64,000 nt of DNA from Herbaspirillum sp. 3R11 (GTDB lineage Bacteria > Pseudomonadota > Gammaproteobacteria > Burkholderiales > Burkholderiaceae_D): NCBI RefSeq assembly GCF_004563925.1, contig NZ_SPNJ01000006.1, positions 248,001 to 312,000 on the forward strand, in the 5' to 3' direction. Positions 29,417 through 37,417 of the stretch are shown here, in pieces. The notes under the pieces were generated by a model that was given only the letters and a program-made list of their open reading frames with translations, was not told the DNA's origin and searched no databases. Within the stretch, counting starts at the first letter, position 1, and every line of letters begins with the position of its first letter. The translations under genes and the position numbers were made by a program.

Positions 29417-31450
29417 ATGCCCCATCCCGATCCTCTCCATCCTGCCAATCCCGCGAGCCACAACATGGCCGAACTGACGCTGCGCGGCATCATCCTCGGC
29501 GCACTCATCACCGTCGTCTTTACCGCATCCAATGTTTACCTGGGCCTGAAGGTCGGCCTGACCTTTTCCTCGGCCATTCCGGCCGCGGTGATTTCAATGG
29601 CGGTGCTGCGCCTGTTCGGCTCCGCCAGCATCCTCGAAAACAATATGGTGCAGACCCAGGCCTCGGCGGCCGGCACGCTGTCGGCGGTGATTTTCATCCT
29701 GCCCGGACTGGTGATGATCGGCCACTGGCAAGGTTTCCCGTACTGGCAGACGTTCGGCATCTGCGCCGCGGGCGGCATGCTCGGCGTGCTGTTCACGATT
29801 CCGTTGCGGCGGGTGATGGTGGTGCAGAGCGAGCTGCCGTATCCGGAAGGACTGGCGGCTGCCGAAATTCTGCGCGTCGGCAACGCCGATACGGCAGGCG
29901 GCGGCGATGACGTGCGCAAGGGGCTCAACGACATCTGGGCCGGCAGCATCGTGTCGGCGGCGGTGGCGCTGGTCACCGGCGGCTTTCGCCTGCTGTCGGA
30001 GAGCTTGAATGTCTGGGCCGGCGTCGGCAACGCAATATTCCGCTTGCCGTTGGGTTTTTCTCTGGCCCTGCTCGGCGCCGGTTATCTGATTGGCATCGTC
30101 GCCGGCGTGGCGGTGTTGATCGGCGTGATCATCAGCTGGGTGTTCGCAGTACCGATTCTGAGCCTGCTGACGCCCGCACCTCAGGGCACCGCCATCGCTA
30201 CCTATGCCACCGGTTTGTGGAGCAGCCAGGTGCGCTTCATGGGCGCCGGCACCATCGGCGTGGCGGCGGTGTGGACCTTGATCACCTTGTTCCGGCCGAT
30301 GGTGGCCGGTGTGCGCGAATCGCTGCGCAGCCGCAGTACCCTCGACGACGGCAGCGAGCGGCCGCTGACCGACCGTGATTTGCCGGTGCGCGCGATTGCC
30401 CTGATCGGCATCGCCGTGATGGCTTTGTTGACGCTGATCTTTGCGATGTTCCTGATCGATGCGCCCCTGTCGTTGCCTCTGTTGTGCGGACTGGTGGCCA
30501 TGAGCCTGGTGTTTTCGTGCGTATTCGGTTTTCTGGTGGCGGCGGCCTGCGGTTACATGGCCGGGCTGGTGGGCTCGTCCAGCAGTCCGATTTCCGGCGT
30601 CGGCATCATTGCGATGATCCTGGTGTCGCTGTTGCTGCTGGCCTCGGGCAGCGTGGATCATCTGCTCGATGCGCCCGGTTCCAGCAAGCTGCCGATCGCG
30701 CTGGCGATCTTTGTGACTGCGGCCATCATCGCCATCGCGGCCATCGCCAACGACAATCTGCAAGACCTCAAGACCGGCTGGCTGGTGGGCGCCACGCCTT
30801 ACCGCCAGCAGATCGCGCTGCTGATCGGCAGCGTGGTCGGCGCTGCGGTGATTTCACCGATCCTCGAACTGCTTTACAACGCCTATGGTTTCGTCGGCGC
30901 ATTGCCGCGACCCGGCATGGATGCTGCGCACGCATTGGCAGCGCCGCAGGCGACATTGATGACGGCGATCGCCAACGGCATCTTCACGCATCAGTTGAAC
31001 TGGACCATGATCCTGATCGGCGTAGCCATCGGCGCGCTGCTGATCATCATCGACGTCGTCCTGGAAAAACGCGGCAGCAAGACGCGCGTGCCGGCGCTGG
31101 CGGTCGGCCTGGGCATCTACTTGCCGCCCTCGGTCGGCATGGCGCTGGTGGCGGGCGCGCTGATCGCCTGGGGTTTGCAGCTGCATCTGGCCAGACGCAA
31201 GGCGTCCGGCCAGATGGATAAGGCCGGGGCCGAGCGCATCGAGCGGCGCGGCGTACTCGTGACGTCCGGGCTGATCGTCGGCGAGAGCCTCATGGGCGTG
31301 ATCCTGGCGGCCGTGATCGGCGCCACCGGGCGCGACAATCCGCTGGCGCTGGTCGGCGCCGGTTTTGCACCGGCGGCGCAATGGCTGGGATTGGCGGTGT
31401 TCGTGCTGGTGATTGCGTGGTTCGTACGCAGGCTGTTGAAGGCCGCCTGA
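29417..31450 (+). CDS. OPT-family oligopeptide transporter
   Basis: 677-aa membrane protein of the OPT family. It starts with ELTLRGIILGALITVVFTASNVYLGLKVGLTF, the hallmark N-terminus, and contains the family text PYPEGLAAAEILRVG, VGLGIYLPPSVGMAL and about 15 membrane segments. Bacterial members carry short peptides or metal-siderophore-like ligands; the substrate here is unknown. It ends 15 bp from the comM C-terminal fragment on the other strand. Confidence 0.92.
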   Translation: MPHPDPLHPANPASHNMAELTLRGIILGALITVVFTASNVYLGLKVGLTFSSAIPAAVISMAVLRLFGSASILENNMVQTQASAAGTLSAVIFILPGLVMIGHWQGFPYWQTFGICAAGGMLGVLFTIPLRRVMVVQSELPYPEGLAAAEILRVGNADTAGGGDDVRKGLNDIWAGSIVSAAVALVTGGFRLLSESLNVWAGVGNAIFRLPLGFSLALLGAGYLIGIVAGVAVLIGVIISWVFAVPILSLLTPAPQGTAIATYATGLWSSQVRFMGAGTIGVAAVWTLITLFRPMVAGVRESLRSRSTLDDGSERPLTDRDLPVRAIALIGIAVMALLTLIFAMFLIDAPLSLPLLCGLVAMSLVFSCVFGFLVAAACGYMAGLVGSSSSPISGVGIIAMILVSLLLLASGSVDHLLDAPGSSKLPIALAIFVTAAIIAIAAIANDNLQDLKTGWLVGATPYRQQIALLIGSVVGAAVISPILELLYNAYGFVGALPRPGMDAAHALAAPQATLMTAIANGIFTHQLNWTMILIGVAIGALLIIIDVVLEKRGSKTRVPALAVGLGIYLPPSVGMALVAGALIAWGLQLHLARRKASGQMDKAGAERIERRGVLVTSGLIVGESLMGVILAAVIGATGRDNPLALVGAGFAPAAQWLGLAVFVLVIAWFVRRLLKAA

Positions 31451-31465
31451 GGAGAGCGAAGCGCG

Positions 31466-32056
31466 TTATTGTTCGCGCAGTGCGCGCCGATATTGAATCG
31501 CCTCGGCGATATGGGCTTTGCCGATCACCGGTTCGGCCTCCAGGTCGGCTACCGTGCGCGCCACCTTGAGCACACGGTGATAGGCGCGCGCCGACCAGTT
31601 CAGACGCGTCATCGCGGTACGCAGCAAGTCTTCGCCGGCGGCGTCTGGTTTGCAGTGCAGGTCGATTTCGCCGGTCGACAGCAGATGATTGCTCTTGCGC
31701 TGGCGCTGTTGTTGCACCTCGAAGCTTTGCGCCACGCGCGCGGCGATGTGCGCCGATGCTTCTCCGGCGGCTTGTTGCCGCAAATCGTCATGAGCGACGG
31801 CGCCGACCTGGATCTGCATGTCAATGCGGTCCAGCAGCGGACCTGAAATTTTCCCCTGATAACGCGCCACCTGATCCGGCGTGCAGCGGCATTCGCGATG
31901 CAGCGCGCCGAGGTAGCCGCAGGGGCAGGGATTCATGGCGGCAATCAGTTGAAAACGCGCCGGGAAATCGGCCTGGCGCGCCGCCCGTGAAATCGTGATC
32001 TGACCCGATTCGAGCGGCTCGCGCAATACTTCCAACACCTTGCGATCGAATTCCGG
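31466..32056 (-). pseudogene. comM: comM, C-terminal fragment (split by island)
   Basis: About 197 codons of ComM, the hexameric helicase that promotes branch migration during natural transformation. It begins at PEFDRKVLEVLREPLESGQI just after Walker B and includes the sensor 1 region AAMNPCPCGYLG, arginine-finger region and the C-terminal Mg-chelatase domain, to a normal stop. The N-terminal part lies 24 kb away at 56,358-57,311. An internal ATG at 32,038 could start a truncated protein, but this would lack the Walker motifs. Confidence 0.93.
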
Positions 32057-32057
32057 A

Positions 32058-32081
32058 ATTAGGTGTACAACATTGTCTGTC
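32058..32081 (+). repeat. left terminal inverted repeat of the island
   Basis: The left end begins ATTAGG and, after nine bases, has TTGTCTGTC (32073-32081). The right end read on the minus strand also begins ATTAGG and has the same TTGTCTGTC after eleven bases. These are probably the recombinase-binding arms next to the crossover. Confidence 0.75.
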
Positions 32082-32174
32082 TATATGATTTCCCTCACAA
32101 CCGTGGGTATGCTGGAGTTTTGCTGGCTCTTAGTAGTGGGGACGCTAGCTTGGAATGAACGTGATTACTAACAT

Positions 32175-33341
32175 ATGGCTTTCAGACTGCGCTTACTTAG
32201 CCCCTCGAAGACGTTCAAATCTGAGGCGGAATTTAGAACTCTAGATGCTGAAGGTTTCCTTCGGGATACTCCGCTTGCGTTATTCAACAGCCCAGGAGTC
32301 GCTTTAGTTGTAGATGAAGTAGTTCACTGGAACGCGTCCTTCTACCTCTTGGAGAACTGCCTATTTGGACATAGCCAAACGGGAGACACAGTAAGGACAT
32401 ATGGAGAATCGTTAATTTCATATTTGAATTTTCTCGGTGAGAAAAATATTTCACTTGAAGATGTAACAGAGCTCGTAATTTATCAATATCGAAATTATTT
32501 ACTATCAAACAATAAAAAAGCGCCATCAGTTCGAACAGTAAATTTGAGAGTGTCTACCGCGTCTAGATTCCATCAATGGGGTGAGGAACGCGGTCAATTC
32601 TCAAGTCCCCTTGGTAAAAGAATCGTTACGGAAAGCAAACCAAGCCAACATTTCTTTAACGGCAGAAATCAAAGAAGAAATACTGGTATCACCAGTTTCT
32701 TACCGTTTGCGGAAAGGCGTATCCCACGAGTTTTAACTGTCGCTGAAATACAACTGTTGTTTCGGACGAGTCCGAAGCCCTTTTCGTTAATCTATAAATG
32801 GGCAGTCGTCACTGGACTTCGACGATTTGAGATCTGTAATTTAACGGTAGCCGATCTCCCTATTCGCTCCAGCGAAGTGACCCGCAATTTACGAGAGATA
32901 CGTATTCAGCGAAAAGGGGGAAAAGATGCAACCGTGTACGCGCCGGATAGCCTAGTCGATGAAACATGGTGGTATCTCATCGCAGATAGACCCAAGCCTA
33001 TAGACGGCAACGAGAAATACGTTTTCTTAGGTAAAAACGGCAAACAATTTAATCGTCAGTATATTTCCTCGATGTTTAAGAGAAATGTCTCTACCTTCTC
33101 CCAAGACATGACGTTTCATCATCTGAGACATACATTCGCTGTATTAACGTTGACTCTGCTTCAACGTCGTGCTGAACAAGGTGACTCGATCAATCCACTA
33201 AAGACGCTACAAGTCTTGATGGGGCATTCTTCAATAGAGAGCACCGAAATATATTTACGCGCGTTAGATATCCATTCGGAGTCGGTTGAAGAGGTACTGA
33301 ACTACCTATATGGAAGCGCTGTAGATGGAGGCATGCGATGA
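32175..33341 (+). CDS. tyrosine recombinase 1 (TnpA-like)
   Basis: 388-aa site-specific recombinase, XerC/TnpA-like. An N-terminal SAM-like DNA-binding domain (about 50-160) precedes the catalytic domain. All catalytic boxes are visible: Arg in TGLRRFEICNL (about residue 216), HHLRHTFAVLTL (about 314-319), and LMGHSSIESTEIYLRALD with the nucleophile Tyr near residue 360. Size is close to Tn554 TnpA. It is the first of four overlapping or tightly spaced genes at the left end of the island and should cut and rejoin the element ends. Confidence 0.92.
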   Translation: MAFRLRLLSPSKTFKSEAEFRTLDAEGFLRDTPLALFNSPGVALVVDEVVHWNASFYLLENCLFGHSQTGDTVRTYGESLISYLNFLGEKNISLEDVTELVIYQYRNYLLSNNKKAPSVRTVNLRVSTASRFHQWGEERGQFSSPLGKRIVTESKPSQHFFNGRNQRRNTGITSFLPFAERRIPRVLTVAEIQLLFRTSPKPFSLIYKWAVVTGLRRFEICNLTVADLPIRSSEVTRNLREIRIQRKGGKDATVYAPDSLVDETWWYLIADRPKPIDGNEKYVFLGKNGKQFNRQYISSMFKRNVSTFSQDMTFHHLRHTFAVLTLTLLQRRAEQGDSINPLKTLQVLMGHSSIESTEIYLRALDIHSESVEEVLNYLYGSAVDGGMR

Positions 33342-35002
33342 GCCAAGACCCACTGGTAGTGGTTTCAGTAGGAAACGACGGAAAGTCGATTCGAAGTTTT
33401 GACTTCAACACTCTTGGACTAAATATCGCAAGTGCACGCGCCCTTAAGACGGCTTTTGAACTATCTCTGTCGGGTTGTACAGTCGAAACAAAAAGTCAAA
33501 TGTGGCGGGACATAAAGATTTTCGCGCAACATCTATGCGATAGAGAGATCAGCGGAAGTACCCCATTTCCACCCACAGTTCTAAATACTTTTCGAGATTA
33601 TCTTTCGTCATCCAACCGTTCTAATCGACACAAATATGTGATTTTTACGCATATCACTCGCCTTATTGTGTGGTGTACACGGAATCTTCCTGACGCCGTT
33701 GATGAAAAGTTAAATATAGATCCTCTCCATACTTTTTACGTACGAGACGAAAACAGAAACATAGAAAAGAGAGCGAAGCTTGATGAGAACAAAATCAAGG
33801 CTGTGCTTGCAGCAGCATACGCGGAGATCGATGAAATAGTGTCTCGAATTGACTCGATGCGAGCGGAGATAAAAAACATTGCCAGCGGTTCGTCAAATAG
33901 TTCATTAGCGATACTTATTAGTGATCTCGTGGAGTTTGGAGACGGTTTTTTTCCGTCACAGAAAATACTAAGAACTAATAGTTCTCTGGCCAAGAGAACT
34001 GTATCTGCAGGGGGAACAATCCTTCTGTCTAGTTACTTATACCCTCGGGCACGAGATATCTTTCCATTCTATTTGGCAATTCTTTGTCAATGCAGTGGAA
34101 ATCCAATGTCGATGCGCCTTTTAGAAAGAGATTGTGTAAAAGCGCATCCCATAAGAAGTGATCGTCGTCGTATCGTTTGGGAAAAGAAAAGATCAGGCTA
34201 TGAGCAAAAAGCGGATTTCAGTGAGGGACGCAAGAGGAGTGCTCCCAATCTTGTCGATATTGTTCTGCGAATGACCGAGCCGTTAGTCACACTTTCTTCT
34301 ATTCAAGAAAAGAAATATCTTTTCCTGGCGTATAGCGGGAGTAAGGCCGATGTGCCGAGTTGGCAAGGTATGCACGATCAACTTAATCGATTTATAGAAC
34401 GGCATAATTTGCCAAGATTCGAACTTCGAGATCTCCGACGTGCCGGTGCGGAACTCCATCGAGATGCAGCTGGAAGTCTATTGGCAGCAAAGAATCGACT
34501 GAACCACAGGTCGGTAAAAACTACTTCTTTGTATGTATCCCAACTCGATTATCGAGAAGCAAGCGACAAGGTTATTGCTGAAGCACAAGCTTCATTGGCT
34601 TCATCAGTTATCGGTGGTGTCAACGCTGAAAATATAGAGGCGTCTAAGCAAAAGCCGATTGAGACGGTCTTTGGTTTCATATGCAAAAATCCTTGGGAAG
34701 GCATCGCAAAAGGCTCTGCCAAAGGCTCTCTTTGTACGAAATTCACTGCGTGTGCGACGTGCCCTGGTGCAATCATCCCCCTTGACGATATCGCAGTAGT
34801 TGCCAAGCTCTTGAAAACACTCGAGCAATTAAAGGATACGTATGCACGGGCGATCAATGAGGGGTGGTTAGAAAGATTTAAGATTTTCTATGAGCCTACT
34901 CAACGAATCTTGGAGCAGGAACTTTTGCCCCATGTAAGTCATCAGGTGCTGAGATCTGCGCAGAAAATTGTTAGCCAAAATCAGATTCCCTATTTGGAGT
35001 AG
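33338..35002 (+). CDS. tyrosine recombinase 2, degenerate active site
   Basis: 554-aa recombinase-like protein starting in a 4-bp overlap with gene 1. The catalytic domain is in residues about 220-410. The C-terminal boxes are present (LNHRSVKTTSLYVSQLD), but box II is RDLRRAGAE, where Arg replaces the usual His, and the first catalytic Arg is not at its normal place (CSGNPMSMRLLERDC). A C-terminal Cys cluster (CTKFTACATCPG) may bind zinc. It may therefore be a structural partner more than a catalyst (inference). Confidence 0.82.
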   Translation: MSQDPLVVVSVGNDGKSIRSFDFNTLGLNIASARALKTAFELSLSGCTVETKSQMWRDIKIFAQHLCDREISGSTPFPPTVLNTFRDYLSSSNRSNRHKYVIFTHITRLIVWCTRNLPDAVDEKLNIDPLHTFYVRDENRNIEKRAKLDENKIKAVLAAAYAEIDEIVSRIDSMRAEIKNIASGSSNSSLAILISDLVEFGDGFFPSQKILRTNSSLAKRTVSAGGTILLSSYLYPRARDIFPFYLAILCQCSGNPMSMRLLERDCVKAHPIRSDRRRIVWEKKRSGYEQKADFSEGRKRSAPNLVDIVLRMTEPLVTLSSIQEKKYLFLAYSGSKADVPSWQGMHDQLNRFIERHNLPRFELRDLRRAGAELHRDAAGSLLAAKNRLNHRSVKTTSLYVSQLDYREASDKVIAEAQASLASSVIGGVNAENIEASKQKPIETVFGFICKNPWEGIAKGSAKGSLCTKFTACATCPGAIIPLDDIAVVAKLLKTLEQLKDTYARAINEGWLERFKIFYEPTQRILEQELLPHVSHQVLRSAQKIVSQNQIPYLE

Positions 35003-35007
35003 GAGAA

Positions 35008-36801
35008 ATGATTGAAGAAATCGGGCAAATATGGAAATTCTCGAATCATGCCTTGTACGTAGGCCGTTCTATCTCAATAGACTGGGAAACGTTTCTATTT
35101 GAAAAAATAGAGAGTCGATACTATCGGCAGACATTTAAAAAAAGCGCACAGGAATTTCTTCGAGCGGTAGATCAAAGAACCGAAGCCTTGGCGGGAGTTT
35201 CAAGTCCCTTATCCATGGCAAATGTAGCTCGCTTTCTACGGCGGCTAGTTCGGTGGATGATTGAAAACGATATCTATCGCTTTAGCGAGCTAGAGGCACA
35301 CCATTTAATTCTCTTTGTTAAAAATAGGCCTGATAGTAAAAAAAATGTTCTGACAGAAGGATACTTGCGGGCGCATATTCGGATTTTTGAAAAACTCTGG
35401 GAGCTGAGGTCTCTCTACCCGGCTTCTTTGCAGATTAATCCGTTCACAATCTCCGAGCTCAGGTCGTTGCAGAGATTTTCGGTCAAAGCCAAACGGTGGA
35501 TTCCGGTTCCTCAGGAAATAGCTGTCTCATTGCTTCGTGATGCTATCGATTGGATAGAGAACGACGCCCCGCATACGATTAACTTGATAAAGGATCATGA
35601 CTGTTTAAGAGGCAATCTCCGAGGATTGACTAAAGCGGAGATGAGGACGCGCTCGAATGCTGCGTACAACGCCATACAGAAAAATCCGGAATTTTCTTCG
35701 CTTCACCGTCGACTGAGTAACAAGTCAGAAATAATTGACTCTCAAGAACTACTACGCAGAGCCGTTCGTATATCGCTTGGTGCTGCGGCAATACTAATTC
35801 TTTTCTTTAGTGGAGTGCGCTGCAGCGAACTACTTTCACTCGAGCTAGATTGTTGTACTGAGCGTCGCCATTCGGACGGAGAACTCTATTGGTACATGGA
35901 GGGCATTGCCGCAAAAAAAGGCGGAATCAGAAAAGAGTGGGTTGTTCCGTTACCTGTCGTGAAGGCAATACGTTTTCTAGAGAAACTACATGCTGCGGCA
36001 ATACCAGAAATAGAAAATTCTTTTCTCTTCGCTATTCCAAATGGCAACGGAATTCTACCGCCACCTTATGTAACCGTCCGTCGACTTTGGTCTTCTGGAA
36101 TCTCGGATCTTATTAAATTATTTGCAGGTGCCGGTTTTCGGTTGCATCCAGTTAAAAAAAATATGCGACTCCATCCGCACCAAGCAAGAAAGACGTTTGC
36201 GAAATTCGTTGTGCTTCGCGATAGGAGGGGATTGGAAGCATTAGCGCCTCACTATGGCCATATATATACAGCGATTCTCGACGGCGCATATGTAGGTTCA
36301 GATATCAGTTTGCATCATTTGCTTAATGAAGAGTCAGAGCTAGAATTAACTAGAGGTCTGACAGATCTACTGACTGCAAAAAGTCTTGGAGGAAAAGCAG
36401 GAGAAATGCTATCGATAGTAAGAAACGAAGTTTCGCAAAAATTCAGAGGAAAGAGAGCCCTTAACTCAATCGTTAAAAAATTGATTCGTGACGGAATTAC
36501 GCTTGCCCCATGCGATTGGGGCTATTGCGTATATGCGCAGGATTTGTCTGCATGCGGAGGAGATGAGCGCGGGCCGAGCTTGATCGACAGAGAGCCGAAT
36601 ATCTGCGCTTCATGCGGTAATTTTGCGGTAACCGAAAAACATCGTTCTTGGTGGGAAGAGCGTGCAGTGCGAGAGGAAAAATTTATTAAACAAGATGGGT
36701 TAAGTATTCAAACGATTACAGTAGTGAAAAATCGCGCAAGTAATACTCAAGATGTGCTCGAAAAATTAAATAGATCAAAGAGTAACGTAGTAAAAAAATA
36801 G
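35008..36801 (+). CDS. tyrosine recombinase 3 (TnpB-like, zinc-cluster C-terminus)
   Basis: 597-aa recombinase, near Tn554 TnpB in size. The boxes are complete: Arg in FFSGVRCSELLSLELD, HPHQARKTFAKF, and HYGHIYTAILDGAYVGSD with the Tyr. A C-terminal cysteine cluster (CDWGYCVYAQ...CGG, then CASCGNF) is probably a zinc finger. AGGAGA precedes the ATG, 5 bp after the previous stop. With genes 1, 2 and the small gene after it, it forms one transcription unit. Confidence 0.88.
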   Translation: MIEEIGQIWKFSNHALYVGRSISIDWETFLFEKIESRYYRQTFKKSAQEFLRAVDQRTEALAGVSSPLSMANVARFLRRLVRWMIENDIYRFSELEAHHLILFVKNRPDSKKNVLTEGYLRAHIRIFEKLWELRSLYPASLQINPFTISELRSLQRFSVKAKRWIPVPQEIAVSLLRDAIDWIENDAPHTINLIKDHDCLRGNLRGLTKAEMRTRSNAAYNAIQKNPEFSSLHRRLSNKSEIIDSQELLRRAVRISLGAAAILILFFSGVRCSELLSLELDCCTERRHSDGELYWYMEGIAAKKGGIRKEWVVPLPVVKAIRFLEKLHAAAIPEIENSFLFAIPNGNGILPPPYVTVRRLWSSGISDLIKLFAGAGFRLHPVKKNMRLHPHQARKTFAKFVVLRDRRGLEALAPHYGHIYTAILDGAYVGSDISLHHLLNEESELELTRGLTDLLTAKSLGGKAGEMLSIVRNEVSQKFRGKRALNSIVKKLIRDGITLAPCDWGYCVYAQDLSACGGDERGPSLIDREPNICASCGNFAVTEKHRSWWEERAVREEKFIKQDGLSIQTITVVKNRASNTQDVLEKLNRSKSNVVKK

Positions 36802-36807
36802 AAAACC

Positions 36808-37164
36808 ATGTCGATTACCAAAGAAAAAATATTGACAGCATTGGCTTATCTACGCGATCAAAACGAAGTGGTCTCCGTATCAAAAGTATGCCGCCTGGCT
36901 GAAGTAAATCGGGCAAATTTATACGCAAACTATCCGGAGCTGATTTCACTACTTACCGCAGAGCGAGGAAATACGTTTATTAAAAAACATACCTATGTCG
37001 AAAACAAAAATAGTGCGAGTGATGAAATTTCCGGGCTAAAGAAGGAAATACAGTTTTTAACTTATGCTTGCGCAGAGTTAAAAATAGCTCTCGAGAATGA
37101 ACGCCGCACCGTTAATTTTCTGAAGTTGGAAATAGCAGAGAAAAAAACTAGCCGTAGAAAATAG
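36808..37164 (+). CDS. TnpC-like small accessory protein
   Basis: 118-aa protein, 6 bp after the third recombinase gene. The N-terminal part contains a helix-turn-helix (VSVSKVCRLAEVNRANLYANYPEL) and the C-terminal half is a likely coiled coil (KKEIQFLTYACAELKIALENERR). Size, domain order and place match TnpC of Tn554-family elements, which aids recombination and influences orientation. No DDE or HUH motif. Confidence 0.8.
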   Translation: MSITKEKILTALAYLRDQNEVVSVSKVCRLAEVNRANLYANYPELISLLTAERGNTFIKKHTYVENKNSASDEISGLKKEIQFLTYACAELKIALENERRTVNFLKLEIAEKKTSRRK

Positions 37165-37238
37165 AGTGCTCATGGGTAGCCTAGAAAAACTGTGCAATCA
37201 GTAAAATTTATAAAAAAGCTCTGTGCATTATCGAAAAG

Positions 37239-37334
37239 CTTTAGTGACTAAAGCTTTAGTTGCTAAAGCCTTTAGTCACTAAAGGTTTGCACTTATAGTG
37301 ATCTACGTGACTTCATTGTCTTTAGTGACTAAAG
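37239..37334. promoter_or_regulatory. array of four 15-bp palindromes, probable operators
   Basis: Copies of CTTTAGTGACTAAAG or near-identical variants lie at 37239-37253, 37254-37268 (one variant, CTTTAGTTGCTAAAG), 37270-37284 and 37320-37334. Three are nearly adjacent; the fourth is 50 bp further. Each is an inverted repeat of CTTTAGT around a central base. The array lies 84 bp before the start of the KAP NTPase gene and 75 bp after the TnpC-like gene, so it is placed to control the NTPase or to bind the small HTH protein. Confidence 0.75.
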
Positions 37335-37417
37335 ACACTCAGAAGGCATGCTACAGTTGATCGCATAAAATTAGAAAACTACTGCGGATCCTCAATCTTC
37401 AATTTAGGTGAACTGAT

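Noticed and set aside
37239-37334. CRISPR array
   Set aside because: The repeated palindromes are only 15 bp with no proper spacers between three of them and no cas genes; operator-type repeats fit better.
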